DNA from: Sulfurovum sp.
GTDB taxonomy: Bacteria > Campylobacterota > Campylobacteria > Campylobacterales > Sulfurovaceae
NCBI GenBank assembly: GCA_024637255.1
Contig: JAGXFO010000001.1
Coordinates: 1 to 10,955, forward strand
Direction of reading: 5' to 3'
Length of the DNA stretch: 10,955 nt
A program made the translations under genes and the position numbers. The notes below the pieces were generated by a model that had not been told where the DNA came from, did not search any database, and saw nothing but the letters and a program-made list of their open reading frames with translations. Below, in pieces: positions 1-5,248 of the stretch. Within the stretch, counting starts at the first letter, position 1. Every line of letters starts with the position of its first letter.

Positions 1-116
1 ATTATAGCTAAAATCGCCTAATATAGGGACTTAAATGAACTTATTTTATATGTCAAGATTGATAATATAGACGGTTGCAAACCGCCATTATATAGTATTT
101 TAAATTGGATTTTTTG

Positions 117-658
117 TTTGAATTAGGTGCGAAAGTTCAGTTAATAAACTTATTATTGTAAATAGCTACTGTACTCAAAAAAGTTATTGGCAAAGCCCAC
201 TACTAAACCGTATAGATGAGTTTGTTTTTGAAGGGTTGCAACAAGCAATAGATACAGTGCCACCAATTATTGAGTTTAAAAAACGTTTTAAACCATTTAT
301 TGAAGACGAATTTCCTGCTTTATTACTAGATAAAAAGGGAGATGGGGAGCAAAGTAATGCAGTGATTGCTCATCCTTATGCTTCACAATCTTGGAAATCA
401 TATCTTGATGTTGCAAAGTGCAAGACTACTGATTCAGAGACTATGCCAAAGGTACTATGTATTGGAGCAGAAGGCGGTTGGATAGACTATGAAGTTGACT
501 TACTTTGCCAACATGGTTGCACATCTGTTAGTTTAGGACAGAGGATCCTACGTACAGAAACTGTGGTTAATGTGTTACTTGGTCATTGGTTAAAGGAATT
601 GCCCACGCCGATTCATTCGGACACCCAGCCGTTTTTTATTCGGACAGTTTGCCGGTAG
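117..658 (+). pseudogene. rsmE: Decayed rsmE-type 16S rRNA m3U1498 methyltransferase, 3' end altered by an IS insertion
   Basis: RsmE methylates U1498 of 16S rRNA using S-adenosylmethionine through a SPOUT-type knotted domain. The reading frame open from 122 to 658 gives family-typical segments in order: KSYWQSPLL, KRFKPFIEDEFPALL, VIAHPYA, then the SAM-binding knot IGAEGG (family usually GPEGG) and SLGQRILRTET. The ORF has a possible TTG start at 236, but homology begins well upstream. ELGAK, the end of the preceding family motif, is at 120-134 in a different frame, so a frameshift lies between about 135 and 146. The N-terminal PUA-like domain (about 70-80 residues) is absent. The native gene ended ...HWLKE-TGA; the stop is now split by the IS, and translation would run 19 codons into it to a TAG at 656-658. 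I infer a non-functional remnant. Confidence 0.75.
600..631 (+). repeat. IS21 left terminal inverted repeat
   Basis: The outer end reads TGCCCACGCCG, followed by TTCATTCGGACACCCAGCCG. It pairs with the right end at 3223-3255, apart from a one-base length difference after CACGCCG and a few substitutions. Another motif copy, ATTCGGACAGTTTGCCGG, lies inside at 638-655, and an inverted copy TGTCCGAG at 689-696. Confidence 0.8.
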
Positions 659-699
659 TCAATCTCTAGATAAGAATTATATCACAAGTGTCCGAGAGC

Positions 700-1455
700 C
701 TACTCTGATTTGTTGATATTAGACCTCAGTTTTCTCATTGATTCTCCCTCCAATTCTATCCTGTGTGAAGAATGAACGATCCTGTCTAAAATAGCATCTG
801 CAACCGTATCATTATTGAGATAATCATACCATTGTGAAACAGGCAGTTGAGAGGTGATGATGGTTGAGTTTATTTCTGTTCTGTCTTCAATGATCTCAAA
901 CAAATTAGCGGCATCATCTGCATGCATGGCTGAAACACCAAAGTCATCCAGGACCAAGAGTTCGAACCTGGAGTATTTTCTCAATAAATTAGTATAGGTA
1001 CCATCAGCCCTTGATATTTTTATCTCTTCAAGCAGCGTAGGTACTCTGGTATAATAAGCTTTGAATCCATCACGTATGGAACGGTTGGCAAGTGCCTGCG
1101 CCGTATATGACTTACCGGTACCTGTTTTTCCACTAATAATAATATTCTGGTGGTTGCGTATAAAGTTCATATTGGCCAGATCTTTGATCACTGTTTTGTT
1201 AAGTCTTCTTCCGCTGTGATACTCCAATCCTTCAAGTGATGCCTGTTTGTCTTTGATCTTTGATTGTCTGAAGTTCGTAGCTATTCTCTTGTTGTGTGTA
1301 AATATTTCTTGTGCTTCAAGCAGATTGTACAGCCTCTCATCAAAGCCAAGCCTGCTGTAGTTTACATCCTCTATCTGTCTGAGGTATGCCTCTTTTAATC
1401 CCTGGTAGCCCAGATCATTTATCTTGTCAATTACGGTGCTCTGATTCATTATCAT
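700..1455 (-). CDS. istB: IS21-family helper ATPase IstB
   Basis: IstB is the AAA+ ATPase that assists the IstA transposase in target selection and strand transfer. The 251-residue frame has Walker A GKTGTGKS at about 109-116, Walker B LLVLDDFG at 166-173 and a sensor-like TSQLPV at 201-206, followed by the family-typical ADAILDRIVH. The length matches the family. It follows istA with a 20-bp gap. The ATG at 1455 has the GGA of its ribosome site almost adjacent, while the in-frame ATG at 1449 (residue 3) has AAAGGA about 8 bases upstream; the shorter start is therefore more likely. No frameshift or missing motif is seen. Confidence 0.93.
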   Translation of the reverse strand: MIMNQSTVIDKINDLGYQGLKEAYLRQIEDVNYSRLGFDERLYNLLEAQEIFTHNKRIATNFRQSKIKDKQASLEGLEYHSGRRLNKTVIKDLANMNFIRNHQNIIISGKTGTGKSYTAQALANRSIRDGFKAYYTRVPTLLEEIKISRADGTYTNLLRKYSRFELLVLDDFGVSAMHADDAANLFEIIEDRTEINSTIITSQLPVSQWYDYLNNDTVADAILDRIVHSSHRIELEGESMRKLRSNINKSE

Positions 1456-1475
1456 TTTCCTTTTTCTGGCTTCAT

Positions 1476-3077
1476 TTATTTGTAGTACTCTGATCCACGA
1501 ATATTTTCATGAGCAGGGGTTGTAGGTTTTACTGTGTGATTATTGACAGCCTGAAGGTAAAGTTTTTTATCCAGGATGGAACGTATAGATCTTACAGAGG
1601 CGGTATTGATAGCACTGGCATATCCCAGTGCAAGATTGAGTGCGAGCTTCCCATACAATTTTTCCAAAGATAAAATAGCAATGATCCCTCTGTAGGCATT
1701 GGTAGGATACTCTGCCTTCTCAATCCTTCTTTGTACAAATACTTTAGTATTCCCGCCAATGGACGCAGCCCAGTTCTCCAGTCTTTGCGGATTCATCTTC
1801 TCATGTTGGTACTGATGATTCAGCGGCATATGCTCTTTGAGGGTGGAAGTATCGTTAGGTCTGTACAGTCTTGGATGTGTTGCTATGCATTTGCTCTTGT
1901 GATACACTTTTATCAGCGTGGTGGAGTATCTTATCTCCACTTTCTCTTTGAGGTATTTAAACGGTACGGAGTAGAAACATTTGTGCAGTTCGACATGATA
2001 ATCGATATTTACCGTAGCCAGTTTGAATTCTTTGTAGACAAACCTGTTGGCAGGCAATGTCTGGAGATAGGGTTTATCATTCTCTTCAAAGAGCTGTGTT
2101 CGGCTTTTGCCCAGTCTTTTCATCACTTTATGGTTATATGTATCCAGCAGTGTTGCAATGGCATCATTGATCTCATCCACGCTAAAGAATGTTCTTGATC
2201 TGAATGCTGCCAGTATCCATCTCTGTATCGCCTGCACACCTTGCTCTACCATCCCTTTGTCCTGTGGCTTTCTTGGGCGTGCGGGTTCTATGGCGCAGTT
2301 GTAGTGACGGGCAAGTTCTGCGTAGCTTTCATTGACAACGATACCGTTCTTGTTGTTGGAGATGATGGCAGATTTCAGATTGTCCGGTACATTGATCCTT
2401 GGAACACCGCCAAAGAACTCATAGGCTAAGACGTGGGAGAGAATGAAGTCTTCTTGTTTTTGTGACGGGGTTGCATGCACAAAGGTATATCCGCTTGCAC
2501 CCAGCACACAGACAAAGATCTGAGCTTTACGTATCTCTCCAGTTGCGTTGTCTACCACAGGAACAGTCATTCCGCTGTAGTCCACAAACATCTTCTCGCC
2601 CGGTATGTAAGTTTGTCTCATGGATGGATTGAGTTTTTTCTTGTACCTGTAGTAATGCTCTTTAAATTGGCTGCAGCCGTAACCATGAGGATGCATCTCT
2701 TTGTATTCCTGCCAAAGCAGTTCAAAGGTCACACCCTTTTTAGCGATCTCTTTGTGTACGTACTCTACATCCGGAAGCGGTCTGTCTTTACTGATTCTGG
2801 GCAGCTTCTTTTCCGGGAAGAGTATCTCATAAATGGCATCTTCCTCCATAGATAAAAACGCATCTATGCTATAGGTTGTTATCTCAAACCTTTTGCAGTA
2901 GTCCGAGACCGTTGAACTTGGTACATTGACACTTCTGCTTATTTGCCTGTAAGATAATTCTGAAATGTATTTTAACCTTAGAATATCTTTGATCTTTTTC
3001 ATAGAAAGTGCCCTGACCGAAAGGGAGGAAATACCCTTGGGGTGCTCCTCATTTTTACCCTTGTTATTTTTCAACAA
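1476..3077 (-). CDS. istA: IS21-family transposase IstA
   Basis: IstA is the DDE transposase that cuts and joins the element's ends. The 533-residue frame has an N-terminal helix-turn-helix around residues 38-64 (SYRQISRSVNVPSSTVSDY), then an RNase H-like integrase core. The likely catalytic residues are D166 in FVDYSG, D232 in PDNLKSAI and E278 in KGMVEQ. The C-terminal part looks like the usual Mu-transposase-type beta domain. The longest frame starts at a TTG (3077); an ATG at 3002 (residue 26, MKKIKDILRLKY) begins just ahead of the helix-turn-helix and is a plausible true start. Neither has a convincing ribosome site, so the start is uncertain. It lies directly upstream of istB, as is standard for IS21. 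Confidence 0.93.
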   Translation of the reverse strand: MLKNNKGKNEEHPKGISSLSVRALSMKKIKDILRLKYISELSYRQISRSVNVPSSTVSDYCKRFEITTYSIDAFLSMEEDAIYEILFPEKKLPRISKDRPLPDVEYVHKEIAKKGVTFELLWQEYKEMHPHGYGCSQFKEHYYRYKKKLNPSMRQTYIPGEKMFVDYSGMTVPVVDNATGEIRKAQIFVCVLGASGYTFVHATPSQKQEDFILSHVLAYEFFGGVPRINVPDNLKSAIISNNKNGIVVNESYAELARHYNCAIEPARPRKPQDKGMVEQGVQAIQRWILAAFRSRTFFSVDEINDAIATLLDTYNHKVMKRLGKSRTQLFEENDKPYLQTLPANRFVYKEFKLATVNIDYHVELHKCFYSVPFKYLKEKVEIRYSTTLIKVYHKSKCIATHPRLYRPNDTSTLKEHMPLNHQYQHEKMNPQRLENWAASIGGNTKVFVQRRIEKAEYPTNAYRGIIAILSLEKLYGKLALNLALGYASAINTASVRSIRSILDKKLYLQAVNNHTVKPTTPAHENIRGSEYYK

Positions 3078-3130
3078 GTGTAGTTAAATTTTTAGAGATT
3101 TTTCTACTGATAAACTTTCCGCCGTTTTAC

Positions 3131-3255
3131 ATTCGGACACCCAGCCGTTTTTAGCCAAAACTGTCCGAATACTAATCGGCTAGGTGTCCGAGACAAAAAC
3201 GGCTGGGTGTCCGAGTACTAATCGGCTAGCTGTCCGAATGAGTCCGGCGTGAGCA
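3131..3255 (-). repeat. IS21 right end with clustered transposase-binding repeats
   Basis: This end holds the terminal repeat (3223-3255) and an ordered array behind it. ACTAATCGGCTAG followed by TGTCCGA occurs at 3171 and 3217 as near-identical direct repeats with a 46-bp period. ATTCGGACACCCAGCCG at 3131 is repeated inverted at 3200-3216. All units share the TGTCCGA/TCGGACA core seen at the left end. Multiple internal binding sites are known in IS21 ends; assigning these as IstA sites is inference from the repetition. Confidence 0.7.
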
Positions 3256-3347
3256 GGAATGACAGTGAATAACAGAAATAAAGGGAACAGGCTACTTTTA
3301 ATCTCACTTTCTGCCTCCCCAAAAATATAAAATATAGTTAGCAAAAT

Positions 3348-3620
3348 CTATGTATCCCCATAATGTCCACCGATAGCAAAGATGTGTATGCTTTCTTCAT
3401 CAAAGGTATAAACGAGCCTGTCTTTTGGAGATATCCTTCTTGACCACAATTCAGCCAACGAATGTTTCAGTTGTTCAGGTTTGCCATACCCTTGAGAGGG
3501 GTCGTCCTCTCTTAACAGTTGCTTTAAAATCTTTTGTAAGTTTTTATGAAGTGTTTTGTCTTTTTGGCAAAGCGTCTCATAGACCTCCCAGGTCTTTCCC
3601 TCAAATACCAGTGAACGCAC
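3348..3620 (-). CDS. yoeB: YoeB/Txe-family mRNA interferase toxin
   Basis: YoeB toxins cut mRNA at the ribosomal A site and are held inactive by YefM antitoxins. The 90-residue protein shows the family blocks GKPE (46-49), LKH (51-53), LWSRRI, DRLVY and a C-terminal GGHYGDT. By alignment to E. coli YoeB (E46, R65, H83, Y84), the catalytic residues correspond to E49, R68, H86 and Y87, all present, so it should be active. The start is GTG, overlapping the antitoxin stop by one base (TAGTG), which implies translational coupling. It lies about 90 bp from the right end of the IS21 element, with no clear terminator between them. Confidence 0.92.
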   Translation of the reverse strand: MRSLVFEGKTWEVYETLCQKDKTLHKNLQKILKQLLREDDPSQGYGKPEQLKHSLAELWSRRISPKDRLVYTFDEESIHIFAIGGHYGDT

Positions 3621-3889
3621 TAATCATTACTTTCAAAACCAAGCTCATCTGGTGTGGGTTTGTAGCCTTTTTTCTCTTTGTAGGTTGCAAGTGATGCTTC
3701 TAGTTGCTCCATGAGACTATGATTGCTTAGTACAAAAAGTGTCTCTTGTTCACGATTATAATCTTCCAAAGAGAGTACCACAAATGCCTCTCCGTTTTTA
3801 CGGCTGACTGTTAAAGGCTCATGACTATCTATTGCACTATCTACATACTGCTTTAAATTGGCTCGAAATTGATTGACAGATAAAGTCAT
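3620..3889 (-). CDS. yefM: YefM/Phd-family antitoxin
   Basis: The 89-residue protein begins MTLSVNQFRANLKQYVDSA and continues HEPLTVSRKNGEAFVVLSLEDY, the classical Phd/YefM DNA-binding dimer fold. The C-terminal tail (about residues 50-89) would wrap and neutralise the YoeB toxin encoded immediately downstream. The ATG is preceded by AAGGAG at 3895-3900 with good spacing, better than the GTG-started toxin, in line with higher antitoxin output. Family members repress their own operon together with the toxin. The pair appears intact. Confidence 0.92.
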   Translation of the reverse strand: MTLSVNQFRANLKQYVDSAIDSHEPLTVSRKNGEAFVVLSLEDYNREQETLFVLSNHSLMEQLEASLATYKEKKGYKPTPDELGFESND

Positions 3890-3915
3890 AATAACTCCTT
3901 AATTTGATTTTAGTG

Positions 3916-3944
3916 ATTGTACTGTAATACCGTACTATTGTCAA
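3916..3944 (-). promoter_or_regulatory. yefM-yoeB promoter with overlapping palindrome
   Basis: On the minus strand TTGACA (3939-3944) and TACAAT (3916-3921) are separated by exactly 17 bases, a near-perfect sigma70 promoter. The arms ATAGTAC and GTACAAT, 9 bases apart, cover the spacer and the -10 and form an imperfect inverted repeat. This is a plausible YefM operator for autorepression. Confidence 0.75.
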
Positions 3945-4018
3945 CTAAGATTTTCCTTTCTTGATTTTGTTTTTATTGAAATATTATGTTTAGATGCTGT
4001 TGAAAAAAATCTCTCTGG

Positions 4019-4110
4019 TTTTTTGCTACAATACCCTAAAAAATGAGTAAACATGAATTACCCAATAGCAACAAAAAACCCAAAAATATTAACAAAACAT
4101 GATCATGAGA
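4019..4110 (+). repeat. 92-bp direct repeat copy A: duplicated ptrB promoter and 5' end
   Basis: This segment matches 5157-5248 over its whole length with three mismatches at an offset of 1138 bases. It contains the T-tract, the extended -10 TGCTACAAT (TACAAT at 4027-4032), the leader and the first 19 codons of ptrB (ATG at 4053). Identity ends sharply after CATGATCATGAGA. Copy B continues into intact ptrB, whereas copy A is fused in frame to unrelated sequence. Confidence 0.95.
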
Positions 4111-4223
4111 CCCCTAGTGTTTTGAACGACATTCACAATGTGAAGAGCATTGATGGAGCTACGCGTAAAGTGAACAGGTATACTGATAGTTATGGAAAGA
4201 TAAAGAGGTATTATGATTTTTAA
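4053..4223 (+). CDS. Chimeric 56-codon ORF: ptrB start fused to a foreign tail
   Basis: The ATG and residues 1-19 are those of PtrB (one substitution, K5 to I). From residue 20 the frame runs without interruption into an unrelated 37-residue tail (ending KIKRYYDF) closed by TAA. The tail is rich in charged and aromatic residues and looks like genuine coding sequence, possibly the end of a larger toxin-type protein, but I do not recognise a family. It inherits the ptrB promoter and leader, so it is probably transcribed. Whether the peptide is made or matters is unknown; it may be only a junction scar. The stop codon forms the first bases of a 43-bp palindrome. Confidence 0.4.
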   Translation: MNYPIATKNPKILTKHDHETPSVLNDIHNVKSIDGATRKVNRYTDSYGKIKRYYDF

Positions 4224-4263
4224 TATGACATAGTTGCATATAATATGTACCTATGTCATATTA
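4221..4263. repeat. 43-bp nested palindrome
   Basis: TAATATGACATAG (4221-4233) is perfectly complementary to CTATGTCATATTA (4251-4263) across a 17-base loop. The loop itself holds CATATAATATG, a second small palindrome. No T-run follows on either strand, so it is a poor intrinsic terminator. An operator or a recombination or folding site is more likely. The arms contain the TGACA and TGTCA half-sites that recur at the promoter just downstream. Confidence 0.7.
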
Positions 4264-4280
4264 AATATATACAAGTTGTC

Positions 4281-4309
4281 TTGACATATTGTCATACCTT
4301 TGGTATAAT
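4281..4309 (+). promoter_or_regulatory. Perfect consensus sigma70 promoter with palindromic operator
   Basis: TTGACA (4281-4286) and TATAAT (4304-4309) are separated by exactly 17 bases, with a TGG extended -10 at 4301-4303. Every recognised promoter element is at consensus. TGACA-TAT-TGTCA (4282-4294) is a perfect palindrome over the -35 and the start of the spacer, so a dimeric repressor could occlude it. Transcription would begin near 4316 and run into a region with no credible ORF but strong folding potential. Confidence 0.8.
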
Positions 4310-4315
4310 AATCAT

Positions 4316-4460
4316 GTAAACAGTTTCTGTCTTAAAGCGTATTTTGTATGTTTTAAGACGGAAACGTCTGCTATTATGTGAAGCGGGGTTACGGCAGGCT
4401 ATCTAGCGTAAGCTAGGTTTACCCAATGGGGGTTTGAAGTTCTGACGTCTCGCTTCCACC
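4316..4460 (+). ncRNA. Candidate structured non-coding RNA
   Basis: The segment downstream of the perfect promoter lacks a plausible ORF and can fold into several stems. GTTTCTGTCTTAAA (4323-4336) pairs with TTTAAGACGGAAAC (4352-4365), with one G-U. An alternative hairpin AGACG-GAAA-CGTCT (4356-4369) has a GNRA loop. GAAGCG (4380-4385) pairs with CGCTTC (4451-4456), closing a domain that holds CTAGC-GTAA-GCTAG (4403-4416), again a GNRA loop, and ACCC-AAT-GGG. The 3' end is unclear; it may extend into the convergent nuclease gene, making the RNA antisense to that mRNA's 3' end. CGGGGTTAC recalls the 3' part of c-di-GMP-I riboswitches, but the rest of that motif is missing. No known RNA family is recognised. 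Confidence 0.5.
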
Positions 4461-4883
4461 TTAATCTTCTTTATAAAAACTCACAACATAATGTCCATTC
4501 TGAGTTGGCTTCAATATAAGAAGATGAGCATCTATCCCCTTAGCTTTTCTGTATACGATATTATCAGGGTTTGTTGATCCAAGTACCCACAGAAGACCTC
4601 TTGATATCATCTCGTCCAGATAGAGTATATGCTTACCTTCTATTCTACCACTACTGCCAATGCCGTAGTGCTTTAAGAGAATATGCTCAAGTCCAAAATA
4701 CTTATCACCTTTTTGTAACTCAACTGTCATCCCCTTAATATTTAATACTGCTTTATTTGTGGAGCCTTGTACAAAATCATAGATAGCCTGTTGGTTATCA
4801 GAGAATTTATTTTTTCCTCTTCTCGTTTTTATGTCACTAAATTCTTTTTTTAGTTTTGCCAGCTTTTCGGAGTAGACGCTCAC
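4461..4883 (-). CDS. Small BECR-like (barnase/EndoU/colicin E5/RelE-type) putative RNase
   Basis: The 140-residue protein has a charged N-terminal helix (about 1-45) and a compact C-terminal domain. That domain carries FGLEHILLKHYG (about residues 63-74), then GKHILYLDEMISRG, and ends NGHYVVSFYKED. A K/E-H-I-x3-H block followed by a short helix and a closing aromatic beta strand is the pattern of small BECR-fold nucleases found in phage proteins and polymorphic toxins; H66 and H72 would be catalytic candidates. The family call is from pattern recognition, not a search. The start is GTG with no clear ribosome site; an upstream frame stops at TGA overlapping this GTG, and upstream in-frame sequence closes at 4905-4907. 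No adjacent protein antitoxin gene is seen on its strand. It may be a detached toxin tip or one partner of a toxin-RNA pair. Confidence 0.6.
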   Translation of the reverse strand: MSVYSEKLAKLKKEFSDIKTRRGKNKFSDNQQAIYDFVQGSTNKAVLNIKGMTVELQKGDKYFGLEHILLKHYGIGSSGRIEGKHILYLDEMISRGLLWVLGSTNPDNIVYRKAKGIDAHLLILKPTQNGHYVVSFYKED

Positions 4884-5156
4884 AAGGATGAACTTGATAT
4901 GAGATTATGTTTATTTGTTAGCAAGTGCAGTCCTGAGAATGTGTTGGGAGTATTATAACATAAGTGTAAAATGCGTAAATGTTTCTGCACTCTTATTTTT
5001 TTGCTAAATGCTACATTTGTATTATACGAGGTGATGCTAATGCTACTATAGTTCCCCATATGCTCTACTCTAAAAATACAGAATTGTAAATAGGTGATTC
5101 TCAATAAATAAATCTAATTATACTGAAGTGAAATTTCCAATGAATGTCTTTTTCTC
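4884..5156. other. Non-coding upstream region of the islet nuclease gene
   Basis: No convincing gene is seen; the 74-codon minus-strand frame here (TTG start, Cys/His/Ser-rich, low complexity end) looks like chance. On the minus strand a likely promoter for the nuclease gene is TGTTATAAT (TATAAT at 4952-4957) with TTTACG 16 bases upstream, giving a leader of about 60 bases. The near-identical repeats TGCTAAATGCTAC (5002-5014) and TGCTAATGCTAC (5035-5046) flank another minus-strand TATAAT at 5021-5026 and could be operator sites. Confidence 0.5.
4952..4979 (-). promoter_or_regulatory. Probable promoter of the nuclease-like gene
   Basis: On the minus strand the extended -10 TGTTATAAT has its TATAAT at 4952-4957, preceded at 16 bases by TTTACG. 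The start point would lie about 60 bases ahead of the GTG at 4883. The -10 is strong and the -35 weak. Confidence 0.5.
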
Positions 5157-5170
5157 TTTTTTGCTACAAT
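5157..5170 (+). promoter_or_regulatory. ptrB promoter (T-tract plus extended -10)
   Basis: A T-run leads into TTGCTACAAT, with TACAAT at 5165-5170 and the TG of an extended -10 at 5162-5163. There is no -35 hexamer. This layout matches what is known for housekeeping promoters of Campylobacterota. It predicts a very short leader of about 14 bases before the ATG at 5191; the ribosome site is weak (AATGAG). Confidence 0.6.
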
Positions 5171-5248
5171 ACCCTAAAAAATGAGTAAACATGAATTACC
5201 CAAAAGCAACAAAAAATCCCAAAATATTAACAAAACATGATCATGAGA
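5157..5248 (+). repeat. 92-bp direct repeat copy B: functional ptrB promoter and 5' end
   Basis: This copy pairs with 4019-4110 (three mismatches) and leads directly into intact ptrB. It includes the promoter and codons 1-19. Sequences just outside the two copies are unrelated, so the match is a discrete duplication rather than general similarity. Confidence 0.95.

Larger units (their letters stand above)
600..3255 (-). mobile_element. Complete IS21-family insertion sequence with 5-bp target duplication
   Basis: The 2656-bp element carries istA and istB on the minus strand. The left end reads TGCCCACGCCG then TTCATTCGGACA. The right end, read inward on the minus strand, is TGCTCACGCCG then CTCATTCGGACA, so the element has the TG...CA termini usual for IS21. 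GGAAT lies at 595-599 and again at 3256-3260, a 5-bp direct repeat that fits the 4-8 bp duplications known for the family. Removing the element and one repeat restores an rsmE reading frame ending GAA TGA. Several further copies of the TGTCCGA motif lie inside both ends and look like transposase-binding repeats. Both genes appear intact, so the element may still be active. Confidence 0.9.
4111..5156. mobile_element. Islet between the two ptrB 5'-end repeats (possible captured or integrated cassette)
   Basis: This 1046-bp segment is bounded on both sides by 92-bp copies of the ptrB 5' end. It carries a foreign ORF tail, a palindrome, a consensus promoter with a structured RNA candidate, and a minus-strand nuclease-like gene. 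The arrangement is what remains when DNA integrates at the 5' end of a gene and leaves a working promoter and start codon next to the gene body. No integrase or transposase gene is inside, so the element would be non-autonomous, a remnant, or the product of duplication by recombination. The duplication is directly visible; mobility is inferred. Confidence 0.5.

Noticed and set aside
1731..2855. Several plus-strand frames opposite istA (1731-2198, 2107-2304, 2241-2429, 2475-2855)
   Set aside because: They are antisense shadows of the intact transposase gene, with no ribosome sites and no recognisable protein features.
3425..3694. 89-codon plus-strand frame opposite yefM-yoeB
   Set aside because: The minus-strand genes are intact with family motifs, promoter and ribosome site; this frame is a shadow.
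4221..4263. Intrinsic terminator for the chimeric ORF
   Set aside because: The palindrome is AT-rich and is not followed by a T-run on either strand, so an operator or structural role fits better.
4380..4400. c-di-GMP-I (GEMM) riboswitch based on AGCGGGGTTAC
   Set aside because: Only the 3' motif is similar. The ACGCA...GGCAAACC and GACGCAAAGC core segments are absent, and no gene lies downstream in the right orientation.
4880..5104. 74-codon minus-strand frame overlapping the nuclease-like gene start by GTGA
   Set aside because: TTG start, no ribosome site, a composition rich in Cys, His, Ser and Asn and a repetitive tail look like translated non-coding DNA. It spans the best promoter of the downstream gene.
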